Positions 1-6,104 of a stretch of 8,271 nt of DNA are shown here, piece by piece. The notes beneath the pieces were generated by a model. The model had not been told where the DNA came from and ran no database searches. It saw nothing but the letters and a program-made list of their open reading frames with translations. A program made the translations under genes and the position numbers. Location of the stretch: assembly GCA_030055545.1 (NCBI GenBank), contig JASFYK010000039.1, positions 1 to 8,271 of the forward strand. Direction: 5' to 3'. The first letter of the stretch is position 1. Each line of letters begins with the position of its first letter. This DNA comes from Thermoproteota archaeon. GTDB lineage: Archaea; Thermoproteota; Methanomethylicia; Methanomethylicales; Methanomethylicaceae.

Positions 1-1124
1 CCCCTGATGCCCTCCACCCTCCTTAAGAAGTAGTTGGCGTTCAGGACCGCGATGCCGCTTGCGAGCCTAAGCCCGGATCCACCCATGGAGAGGAGGTAGC
101 AGTAGGCCCTCACCAGCACGGGGAAGACCCCGTACCAACCCCTTACCCTTCCGATGCTCTTGGGCACGTCCCACGAAAGCCTATACTTTTCTCCATCCTC
201 GGAAACAAGCGGCACCGGCAGAAACCCCTCGAGAGGCATCTTCACACCCACGGGACCAGATCCGGGACCGCCGCCGCCGTGGGGCGCAGAGAACGTCTTG
301 TGCAGGTTGAGGTGAACCAGGTCAAAACCCATGTCCCCGGGTCTTGCTCTTCCCAGGATCCCCTGCAGGTTGGCGCCGTCGTAGTAGAGCAGCCCTCCCG
401 CCTCATGGACTATCCTGGAGATCTCAAGGGCGTCCTTCTCGAAAATCCCGAGCGTGTTCGGGTTTGTCATCATTAAGCCTGCGGTCCTCCTCGCAGATAC
501 GGCCCCCTTCAGCGCCTCCATATCGATGCACCCGTCTGGGCCGGTCGGGACCTCGATCACGGTGAACCCCGCCATCGCAGCGCTCGCCGGGTTTGTGCCG
601 TGGGCAGTGTCCGGGACTATGATCTCGCTCCGATCCTCACCGAGTTCCTTGAAGTACCTCCTCATAATGAGACAGCCAGTTAGCTCACCGTGCGCACCCG
701 CAGCAGGCTGCAGGGTAAACCTGTGCATCCCTGTCAGCGATGCTAGCGCCCTCTCCAGCCTGTACATCAACTCCAGTGCGCCCTGCAACTCGGCATAACC
801 CTGCAGGGGGTGGATCATCTGAACCTTGTCGAGCCAGGCGATTTCTTCGTTCAGTCGCGGGTTGTACTTCATCGTGCACGACCCGAGAGGGTAGGGGCCC
901 GTGTCTATCCCCCAATTCATCTGGGAGAGCCTGGTGAAGTGCCTCACGACCTCGACCTCGGAAAGTTGCGGGAGCCTGAGGTCCAGCCTTCCGATCTGGG
1001 AGGGGATCTCGCCTGCCAGGGGCTCGCCGAACTCTGGGAAGCTGAGCCCTCCCCTGCCCTCCTTGCCGAGGTCGAATACGAGGGGCTCGTCGTACCTTGA
1101 TTGGCGGAAGCCTCGCTTACCCAT
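1..1124 (-). CDS. gcvPB: Glycine dehydrogenase (decarboxylating) subunit 2, partial (C-terminus beyond window)
   Basis: This is the PLP-binding half of the P-protein of the glycine cleavage system, which decarboxylates glycine and passes the aminomethyl group to the lipoyl arm of GcvH. Translating the minus strand from the ATG at 1124-1122 gives 374 uninterrupted residues that run off the left edge; the family is usually about 480-520 residues, so roughly the last quarter is missing. Visible family motifs are FRQSRYDEPLVF near the N-terminus, LGSCTMKYNP, LQPAAGAHGELTG, PDTAHGTNPASA, TNPNTLGIFE and YYDGANLQGILG. The PLP lysine is K276 in HLNLHKTFSAPHGGGGPG (codon 299-297). The start overlaps the end of gcvPA by 8 bases (ATGGGTAA), and a GGGGTGGG stretch lies about 7 bases upstream. 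The overlap implies translational coupling in one operon and 1:1 subunit production. Identification is secure. Confidence 0.96.
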   Translation of the reverse strand, partial: MGKRGFRQSRYDEPLVFDLGKEGRGGLSFPEFGEPLAGEIPSQIGRLDLRLPQLSEVEVVRHFTRLSQMNWGIDTGPYPLGSCTMKYNPRLNEEIAWLDKVQMIHPLQGYAELQGALELMYRLERALASLTGMHRFTLQPAAGAHGELTGCLIMRRYFKELGEDRSEIIVPDTAHGTNPASAAMAGFTVIEVPTGPDGCIDMEALKGAVSARRTAGLMMTNPNTLGIFEKDALEISRIVHEAGGLLYYDGANLQGILGRARPGDMGFDLVHLNLHKTFSAPHGGGGPGSGPVGVKMPLEGFLPVPLVSEDGEKYRLSWDVPKSIGRVRGWYGVFPVLVRAYCYLLSMGGSGLRLASGIAVLNANYFLRRVEGIR

Positions 1125-2481
1125 GTGCGGCCCACCCCGTTGCGCTCGCAAGCTCGTCTATGTCATCTCGGCTGTGGAGCTCGGTGACGGCGAAGAGCAG
1201 TGCGCCCAGCCCAGGGAAGTCCTTGCTCAGATCCCTCCCGCCCGAAACACCCCTGCTCCTCATCCTAGCGTTCACCCCCTCTGGGTCGGCGACCTCAACA
1301 GCGAAGTCTCTGAAATGCCGCCCGGCAAAAGGCAACCCCAAACCGCATTCCTTCATGCGCCTGACCGCATAGTCCGTCCTTCTCAGTATCCCCTCTGCGA
1401 GCCTCCTGAGCCCGTCCCCACCTGCAAGCGAAAGGTAGATCGCCGCCGCCACCGCGAGGAGGGCTTCATTCGTGCAAATATTGGAGGTCGCCTTCCCCCT
1501 CCTGATGTGCTGCTCCCTGGTCGAAAGCGCCAGTACGAAGCCCTTCCCATCCCCCTCAGTAGTCCTCGTCATCCCTACTATCCTCCCTGGCATCTGCCTC
1601 AAGATCCTGTTATCCAGGCGGCAAGCCATTATGCCAAGCCCGTTCCCCCCGAGCCCCGGAGGTATTCCCATCGGCTGTCCGTCCCCCACCGCTATGTCTG
1701 CGCCGTATTCCCCAGGCGGCTTGAACACCCCCAGAGAGAGCGGATCTGCCCCGACTATCGCGAGCGCACCTTTGTCGTGGGCTATCTCGACCACTTCCTC
1801 GATCGCCGCGTCGATCGTCCCGAAGAACGAGGGATTCTCCACGTACACCGCCGCAGTCTCATGATCAACTTCATTCAGGAGCGCCTCTCTGTCGAGACCC
1901 CCTCCGCCGTCGTATGGAGTCTCCGCGACCCGAATCCCCTGCGGTTCACCATAGCCCCTAAGCACTGCGATCCTGTCCCTGGGCATCGAGGACGGGACGA
2001 TGAACTTCTTCCTCCCTGTTACCCTTGCGGACAGAAGCATCGCTTCCGCGATGGCAGTGGGGAGGTCGTACAGCGAGGCGTTCGCGACTTCCATGCCGTA
2101 TAGCTCGCAGATCAGGCTCTGGTACTCGAAAAGAGCCTGCAGCATCCCTTGGCTCGCCTCCGGCTGGTACGGCGTGTAGGAAGTGAGGAACTCCCCCCTC
2201 GAGATGAGGTGTTTTATAACGCTCGGGACGTGGTGGAACCAGGGACCCCCGCCGATGAAACACTTCTTCCCGTACAACTTGTTTTTTGAAAGCGTCCCCT
2301 CAAGGCAGTTCTTGACCGAGAACTCATCCATCGGCTCTGAAGGGACCCGTTCTATTCCGCTCTGACCGCATGGGACATCGCCGAAGAGCTCATCCAGGCT
2401 GGACAAGCCCAATGAGCTGAGCATCCACGACAAATCCGAAGAAGCGTTGGGGATGTATCGGTGCCCTCCCGTAATCCACAA
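1117..2481 (-). CDS. gcvPA: Glycine dehydrogenase (decarboxylating) subunit 1
   Basis: This is the non-PLP half of the two-subunit P-protein; with GcvPB it decarboxylates glycine in the cytoplasm. The product is 454 residues, the normal length. Diagnostic motifs are HRYIPN (residues 7-12), the FIGGG...HHVP stretch (75-86), YTPYQPEASQG (102-112), and the ANAS...AIAEA segment (133-147) expected after the ELYGM motif. The start is TTG at 2481-2479: an in-frame TAG lies only two codons upstream (2487-2485), the next in-frame ATG is codon 20, and the conserved HRYIPN begins at residue 7, so no ATG or GTG start can include it. There is no clear Shine-Dalgarno, and the promoter box lies about 32 bases upstream, so the mRNA is probably leaderless or nearly so. 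The gene overlaps gcvPB by 8 bases. The gcvT and gcvH genes are not in the window. Confidence 0.96.
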   Translation of the reverse strand: MWITGGHRYIPNASSDLSWMLSSLGLSSLDELFGDVPCGQSGIERVPSEPMDEFSVKNCLEGTLSKNKLYGKKCFIGGGPWFHHVPSVIKHLISRGEFLTSYTPYQPEASQGMLQALFEYQSLICELYGMEVANASLYDLPTAIAEAMLLSARVTGRKKFIVPSSMPRDRIAVLRGYGEPQGIRVAETPYDGGGGLDREALLNEVDHETAAVYVENPSFFGTIDAAIEEVVEIAHDKGALAIVGADPLSLGVFKPPGEYGADIAVGDGQPMGIPPGLGGNGLGIMACRLDNRILRQMPGRIVGMTRTTEGDGKGFVLALSTREQHIRRGKATSNICTNEALLAVAAAIYLSLAGGDGLRRLAEGILRRTDYAVRRMKECGLGLPFAGRHFRDFAVEVADPEGVNARMRSRGVSGGRDLSKDFPGLGALLFAVTELHSRDDIDELASATGWAAHG

Positions 2482-2540
2482 CCCCTATCTTAATATTTGG
2501 GGATGTACGATAATTAAACTTACATTGTGGGGTCATCAGC
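2482..2540. promoter_or_regulatory. Divergent archaeal promoter region with a shared palindromic TATA-like box
   Basis: The 59 bases between the two TTG starts hold an AT-rich element, ATAATTAAAC at 2510-2519, whose core TAATTA (2511-2516) is a palindrome. Read forward it is centred about 27 bases before the TTG at 2541; read backward, as TTTAATTA, it is centred about 32 bases before the TTG at 2481. Archaeal TATA boxes are normally about 26 bases upstream of the transcription start, so the same box could serve both genes and give a leaderless plus-strand mRNA and a 0-8 base leader for gcvPA. A second AT run, TTAATATTT (2490-2498), lies too close to gcvPA to be its box. Transcription starts are inferred, not seen. 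Confidence 0.6.
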
Positions 2541-3818
2541 TTGGTCAGGTCATGTCTGCCTCCTCTATTACTCGTACTCGTGCTCCTCTTTGCCGCGGGG
2601 CATTACGCCACCGTCTCGGCATCCTCCTCGAGCGTCTATCGCACGATAACTGCCGAGCCGTATTTCCAGATCTACGAGGACCAATTCAACCTCGCAACTG
2701 CCCACGGCAACTACACCGTTTCATTCGTGCTCCCGTACCCACAGAGTTTGTACTCGGTCAAGGCTTACGGACCGGACAATTCAGAGCTTAAGGTCTATGT
2801 CTCATGGGATGCCACCGAGGGGAACCTGACGCTATTGGTGGAAACTAACGGTGCCTCCTCATTCAATCTCAAGACCATTCTCCACTACACAACGACCCAT
2901 TCAAACTCAACCTATTCGACCTTCCTGAACCTCTACCCTACCCTCGAGGAGGGGATGGAGGCTTCGCTCGTCCTCTTCCCCCCCTCTGACTCTGTCTTGA
3001 TCGAAACCCCTGAAAACCTGACCCTCGCCTCCATAGGCGGCAAGCCAGCTCTCGTCGGAACCGCCGTCTTAGAGCCATCCGTTGCGCACAACGCGACGAT
3101 AAAATACACGGGCTCCTTCGAGCTGATCGAGATAAGTGCGCTCGAGCACAGGGTCAGCGTCGGTCACGATAGAGTGACTGTGACTGACACCATCCAGTTG
3201 GTCAACCTGAACACCTCCAGTATCAGCAAGGTCACGTTCAGGCTTCCGGAGGGCACATCGCTAGTGAAAGTCTACGACTCGATCAGTTACATGAGCTACA
3301 CGCTCAACGGAAGCGAGCTGACGGTGAACTTGAGGACTAGGCTCCTGCCCACAGAGAAGACATCCTTCACTCTCGTCTACGAGCTTCCAGCTTCAAGCAT
3401 GCTCGGGAGCCAGGAAGCAAAGACTGTGCTGAGCGGAGATTTTCTTCCACAGTGGTGCAGGTACCTGGTGCGCAGCCTGCTCCTAGTGGTCGAGCTGCCG
3501 AAAGGCTCGTCTGAGGTTTCAGCCCCGGGCTTCGAGATCACAAACGGATCATCTTTGATTGAGTGCCGTGCTCAGGCGTCTGACGTCACTCCACACTCGG
3601 GCATGACATACGCCGTGTCTTTTGTCCCAGCGCCCGCCTCCATCTCGGTTGGGACCATCGTATTGGCAGCGATCATGCTCGCGGCTGCATTGGCACTGAT
3701 CGCTTACTTGCTGATGAAGCGCAGGGGATTCTTCAAGAAGCCCCCATCACAGCTCCCGCCGCCTGCCCAGCCTGCACCTCCCCCTCCTGCTCCGAAGAGG
3801 CCGAGGCCCAGGCGATGA
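2541..3818 (+). CDS. Secreted, membrane-anchored beta-rich protein; candidate ribophorin I/Ost1-like
   Basis: The product has 425 residues: a signal peptide (residues 1-27: R3, a Leu/Val core, then TVSA), a beta-rich ectodomain of about 340 residues, one transmembrane helix (369-392), a basic stop-transfer (KRRGFFKK, 393-400) and a 25-residue tail of which 13 are proline. Eight N-X-S/T sequons lie in the ectodomain, which is expected to be outside the cell. The two-part ectodomain resembles ribophorin I as I remember it: residues 199-220 match the strand pattern opening its second domain, 273-283 give KTSFTLVYELP where human RPN1 has a K-T...Y-x-LP stretch, and 312-333 contain SLLLVVELP and a later P-x-x-FEI, like RPN1's SLTVKIILP...PYEI. 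RPN1's long cytosolic helical domain is absent. The TTG start is the only one that keeps the signal peptide; the ATG at 2551 is out of frame. An anonymous S-layer-associated protein is the alternative. Confidence 0.9.
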   Translation: MVRSCLPPLLLVLVLLFAAGHYATVSASSSSVYRTITAEPYFQIYEDQFNLATAHGNYTVSFVLPYPQSLYSVKAYGPDNSELKVYVSWDATEGNLTLLVETNGASSFNLKTILHYTTTHSNSTYSTFLNLYPTLEEGMEASLVLFPPSDSVLIETPENLTLASIGGKPALVGTAVLEPSVAHNATIKYTGSFELIEISALEHRVSVGHDRVTVTDTIQLVNLNTSSISKVTFRLPEGTSLVKVYDSISYMSYTLNGSELTVNLRTRLLPTEKTSFTLVYELPASSMLGSQEAKTVLSGDFLPQWCRYLVRSLLLVVELPKGSSEVSAPGFEITNGSSLIECRAQASDVTPHSGMTYAVSFVPAPASISVGTIVLAAIMLAAALALIAYLLMKRRGFFKKPPSQLPPPAQPAPPPPAPKRPRPRR

Positions 3819-3830
3819 AGTGACCCAGAG

Positions 3831-3860
3831 CACTTTTTAACTTTCATGATCTTTTGGGAA
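3831..3860 (+). terminator. T-rich termination tract after the membrane-anchored protein gene
   Basis: Thirteen bases after the TGA at 3818 comes CACTTTTTAACTTTC, followed by ATCTTTTGGG. Archaeal RNA polymerase terminates on runs of T without needing a hairpin, so this cluster of two T tracts is a reasonable terminator for the plus-strand gene. No strong hairpin is visible just before it. Confidence 0.5.
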
Positions 3861-3920
3861 TTAAGCGGGAATTACGTCTGGTTCAACATGTGCCTAGCTC
3901 AAGTTCTCGGTGTCCAAGGC

Positions 3921-3953
3921 GAGCCAAAAATTAAAAATCCTTGAAAACGGCTC
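3921..3953 (-). terminator. T-rich termination tract downstream of the epimerase gene (minus strand)
   Basis: Plus-strand AAAAATTAAAAA (3926-3937) reads TTTTTAATTTTT on the minus strand, about 110 bases after the epimerase stop. It sits inside a 5-base inverted repeat, GAGCC (3921-3925) with GGCTC (3949-3953). This fits an archaeal oligo-T terminator for the tRNA/epimerase transcript. The gap between the two convergent genes (3819-4044) holds this tract, the opposite-strand T tract and no convincing gene. Confidence 0.45.
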
Positions 3954-4044
3954 AATCAGGAAAGCTGTTCCAGCTGGGCATATTTTCGTGGAGGTGAAAT
4001 GCCGATTGCCATCCTCCGTCTTGCCCTTTTCTCACTCTGCCCTT

Positions 4045-4995
4045 TTATCCGACCAAGTTCTTTTGCCTCTTAAACCACTCGACGGTCTTGGCTATGCCCT
4101 CCTTCAGCGAAAAGGCCGGCACAAAGCCCAAGTCCCTCTTCGCCTTCATAATGTCTGCCCACGAATCCCTTACGTCACCAGGTCTTGGTGGGAGGTGAAT
4201 CGCCCTCATCTCTAAACCGAGAACCTCGGATATTGTTTTAGCGAGCTCAATGACCGTCGTCCTCCTACCCGCTCCTATGTTGTATACACCCGTAGCCTTC
4301 GACTCTGCAGCCAACAGGTTTGCCCTCACCACGTCCTTCACAAAAGTGAAGTCCCTGCTCTGTAGCCCGTCGCCGTTGATGGGGAACGCCTCCCCCCTCA
4401 AGGCGCAGTCTATGAACCTGGGGACCACCGCCGCGTACTCCGACCGCGGGTCCTGCATTGGCCCGTAGACGTTGAAGTACCTGAGAGCGACCGTCCCGAG
4501 ACCGTAGAGCTCGTTGAACACCCTGCAGTAATGCTCGCCGGCGAGCTTGGTGACCGCATAAGGGGACATCGGTCTGCATTCCATGTCCTCCCTCTTGGGC
4601 AGCGTTGCCGTCTCCCCGTAGACGGATGAGGACGAGGCGAATACGACCTTCTCGACTCCCGAGTCCCGTGCCGCGATGAGCACAGTAAGGGTACCCGTCA
4701 CGCCCGCGTCGTTTGTTTTAATCGGGTCGGACACCGACCTAGGTACCGATGGTACCGCAGCCTGATGGAAGACGTAGTCCGCCCCCTTGAAAGCCGCCTT
4801 CATTGCCTCAAGGTCCGTGACGCTCCCCCTCAGCACCCTCACGCTGCCGGAGCCAATGAGGTCCTTGATGTTGCTCTCCTTACCCGTAGAAAAGTTGTCC
4901 ACAATCGTGACCTCGTTGTCCTTGCAGAGCTCCGCTGAAAGATTCGATCCAATGAACCCTGCACCACCGGTGACGACTACCTTCTTCCGCCTCAT
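4045..4995 (-). CDS. NAD-dependent NDP-sugar 4-epimerase (GalE/WbpP-like, extended SDR)
   Basis: The product is an extended short-chain dehydrogenase that interconverts the C4 configuration of a UDP-sugar (UDP-glucose/galactose or the N-acetyl forms) for surface polysaccharide or protein glycosylation. The product has 316 residues, normal for the family. The Rossmann loop is TGGAGFIGSN (9-18; G10, G13, G16); VDNFSTG (32-38) follows the second strand; the catalytic Ser lies in SSSSVYG (121-127) and the YxxxK pair is Y146/K150 in SPYAVTK; RYFNVYGP (172-179) and SRDFTFVKDV (213-222) are substrate-side motifs. I chose the ATG at 4995 because MRRKKVVVTGG starts exactly at the first beta strand; in-frame codons upstream at 5022 and 5067 would extend it toward or into the tRNA. 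The gene lies 30 bases downstream of tRNA-Gln and may be cotranscribed with it. It converges with the gene ending at 3818. GDP-mannose or dTDP-sugar dehydratase activity is less likely. Confidence 0.92.
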   Translation of the reverse strand: MRRKKVVVTGGAGFIGSNLSAELCKDNEVTIVDNFSTGKESNIKDLIGSGSVRVLRGSVTDLEAMKAAFKGADYVFHQAAVPSVPRSVSDPIKTNDAGVTGTLTVLIAARDSGVEKVVFASSSSVYGETATLPKREDMECRPMSPYAVTKLAGEHYCRVFNELYGLGTVALRYFNVYGPMQDPRSEYAAVVPRFIDCALRGEAFPINGDGLQSRDFTFVKDVVRANLLAAESKATGVYNIGAGRRTTVIELAKTISEVLGLEMRAIHLPPRPGDVRDSWADIMKAKRDLGFVPAFSLKEGIAKTVEWFKRQKNLVG

Positions 4996-5025
4996 AGAGC
5001 CCACTCGCTTGTTGACGTGCATGGA

Positions 5026-5101
5026 TGGTAGCCCGGAGGAGATTCGAACTCCTGTCGGCGGGGCCAAAGCCCGCCATGCTTGGCCGCTACACCACCGGGC
5101 T
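5026..5101 (-). tRNA. tRNA-Gln (anticodon UUG), CCA encoded
   Basis: The minus strand folds as a complete 76-base cloverleaf. The acceptor is AGCCCGG (5101-5095) paired with CCGGGCT (5036-5030), discriminator A at 5029 and an encoded CCA at 5028-5026. The D stem is GTGT/GCAT, including two G-T wobbles, with loop AGCGGCCAA. The anticodon stem GCGGG/CCCGC encloses the 7-base loop CTTTGGC, giving anticodon TTG (UUG), which reads CAA for Gln. The variable loop is 4 bases (CGAC), and the T stem AGGAG/CTCCT encloses TTCGAAT. No intron is present. It is directly upstream of, and on the same strand as, the epimerase gene. Confidence 0.96.
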
Positions 5102-5120
5102 GTTTGATTTGACCGTGTTT

Positions 5121-5131
5121 TTACATATTAT
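5121..5131 (-). promoter_or_regulatory. TATA-like box for tRNA-Gln (and possibly the epimerase)
   Basis: On the minus strand the sequence reads ATAATATGTAA, centred about 26 bases upstream of the mature tRNA 5' end at 5101. This is the expected distance for an archaeal TATA box with transcription starting at or very near the mature tRNA. The rest of the 5102-5342 gap is GC-rich and shows no gene I can support. The epimerase has no obvious box of its own in the 30 bases after the tRNA. Confidence 0.6.
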
Positions 5132-5273
5132 CCTTTTGGTGCTATCCAGGCGCCAGAATACCGATCCGCTCTCGTCTCAATGGAGTCGGGGGCCTCCAGA
5201 TGCAGCCACCGTCCCACACCCCGTTTGGATTCCTCGAGCCCATTAAAGGATCTTGGAGTAATGCGTCAAAAAC

Positions 5274-5338
5274 TCTTATTAGTGGGAGCCCTTCAGAGCT
5301 ATCAGAAACTATCCGAACATGACAAAATCAGGTTGATC
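5274..5338 (+). promoter_or_regulatory. Possible promoter and Shine-Dalgarno of the dolichol-kinase-like gene
   Basis: CTTATTAG (5274-5281) is a weak TATA-like match that would start transcription near 5303 and give a leader of about 40 bases. The leader ends with CAGGTTGATC (5329-5338), a close but interrupted match to the archaeal Shine-Dalgarno GGAGGTGATC, 4 bases before the ATG at 5343. The ribosome site is better supported than the TATA box. Confidence 0.4.
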
Positions 5339-5342
5339 AAAA

Positions 5343-6038
5343 ATGTCGATTGGCCTCCATTTCGAGGTTCTGCTCAATGCAGCCCCCTTGCAGGAACTGG
5401 GCATCGCCCTGGCAATGTTCGCCTACCTGATGTTCGTGGTCTACTCTACCAAGTGGGTCTACGCGAAGCTCAGGTCAAGGAACGTGGAGCACAACATCTC
5501 GGTTTACTACAACAGGAAGATAATCCACATCTTCGGAGCAGGCGTCCTTACCCTGCTATTCCCGGTCTTCTTCACAGGCATAGCGATACCGATGATCCTA
5601 GTCGCGATCATTGCAATAGTCATATACATCCCACACAAGCGTGGCAAGATACTCTACTGGTTCCAGATGAAGGAGAATGCGTACGAGGTCAACTTCACAA
5701 TTGCGTGGGGTTTCGCCATAGGTTTCTCCTGGCTAATCTTCGGCGACCCGATATACGGCGTGATCACCGCATCTTTCATGGCTTTCGGCGACGCGATCAC
5801 CGGAGTTGTGAGGAACGCACTCTTCAAGAGGAGGACGAAGCACTGGCTCGGAAACGTGGCTATGCTCGCCGTGTGCATCCCGATCGGGTACTTCTATGCG
5901 GGTCTGGCCGGGTTCATCGCAGCGATCGTGGCATCGGTGGTCGAGCACTTCGAATTCAACCCAATCGATGACAACGTCCTAATAACCATCGGTTCGCTGA
6001 TCACCCTGATCGTCTTGAGGGAGTTCCTAGGCCTATAG
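5343..6038 (+). CDS. Dolichol kinase / CTP-dependent polyprenol kinase family membrane protein
   Basis: The product (231 residues) belongs to the SEC59/VTE5/DGK1-type family, whose members phosphorylate dolichol, phytol or diacylglycerol using CTP, and which is often listed with phosphatidate cytidylyltransferases. It is very hydrophobic, with about six or seven membrane segments. The signature motifs are in family order: YYNRKIIHIFGAG (55-67; the family's R-K-x-x-H block), SFMAFGDAITG (144-154, D150 being the conserved Asp of the nucleotide-binding block), the basic stretch KRRTKHWLGN (162-171, in place of the usual K-S-x-x-G), and E201 followed by IDDN (208-211), like the family's terminal E...(D)DN motif. 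The likely archaeal role is phosphorylating dolichol as glycan carrier, or recycling geranylgeraniol; the sequence cannot choose. The ATG at 5343 has a Shine-Dalgarno-like AGGTTGATC. It is not the CDP-archaeol synthase CarS family. Confidence 0.88.
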   Translation: MSIGLHFEVLLNAAPLQELGIALAMFAYLMFVVYSTKWVYAKLRSRNVEHNISVYYNRKIIHIFGAGVLTLLFPVFFTGIAIPMILVAIIAIVIYIPHKRGKILYWFQMKENAYEVNFTIAWGFAIGFSWLIFGDPIYGVITASFMAFGDAITGVVRNALFKRRTKHWLGNVAMLAVCIPIGYFYAGLAGFIAAIVASVVEHFEFNPIDDNVLITIGSLITLIVLREFLGL

Positions 6039-6042
6039 GAAC
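6023..6042. repeat. Perfect 7-base inverted repeat straddling the stop codon
   Basis: GTTCCTA (6023-6029) and TAGGAAC (6036-6042) are exact reverse complements separated by GGCCTA. The right arm begins with the TAG stop of the dolichol-kinase-like gene. No T run follows at once, so it is not a standard terminator; it could be a weak mRNA 3' hairpin or chance. Confidence 0.5.
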
Positions 6043-6062
6043 CTTCGGATTACAACGTAATT

Positions 6063-6098
6063 CTTATATCAACAAGCTATTCTAAAACCTTTGAAGGT
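6063..6098 (+). promoter_or_regulatory. TATA-like box and weak Shine-Dalgarno before the Ig-like protein gene
   Basis: CTTATATC (6063-6070) is a good archaeal TATA match. A start of transcription about 26 bases later, near 6093, leaves a leader of about 12 bases. The leader contains AAGGT (6094-6098), 6 bases before the ATG at 6105. This would be the promoter of the two-gene unit made of the Ig-like protein and the permease. Confidence 0.55.
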
Positions 6099-6104
6099 CA
6101 ATAC

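Noticed and set aside
901..2103. 400-codon open frame on the plus strand
   Set aside because: It lies wholly antisense to gcvPA and the gcvPB start, whose products match a known family end to end. Its translation is rich in Pro/Arg with no recognisable domain, typical of a GC-driven shadow frame.
3910..4215. 101-codon plus-strand frame across the epimerase 3' end
   Set aside because: It is antisense to the conserved C-terminus of the epimerase and has no recognisable domain or ribosome site at its start.
5142..5243. 33-codon minus-strand frame (ATG at 5243-5241) in the gap upstream of tRNA-Gln
   Set aside because: No Shine-Dalgarno, no suitably placed promoter and no recognisable sequence. 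The gap is better explained by promoters for the flanking genes.
5178..5243. GC-rich stretch with GGATTCCTCGAGCCC looking faintly like a T arm, considered as a degraded tRNA
   Set aside because: No cloverleaf can be drawn and no acceptor stem pairs; the likeness is limited to a few bases.
5180..5971. 263-codon plus-strand frame, including an ATG at 5261 with GGAG upstream
   Set aside because: It overlaps the dolichol-kinase-like gene in another frame. Only the motif-bearing frame starting at 5343 gives a hydrophobic protein with family motifs; the other yields Arg/His-rich sequence.
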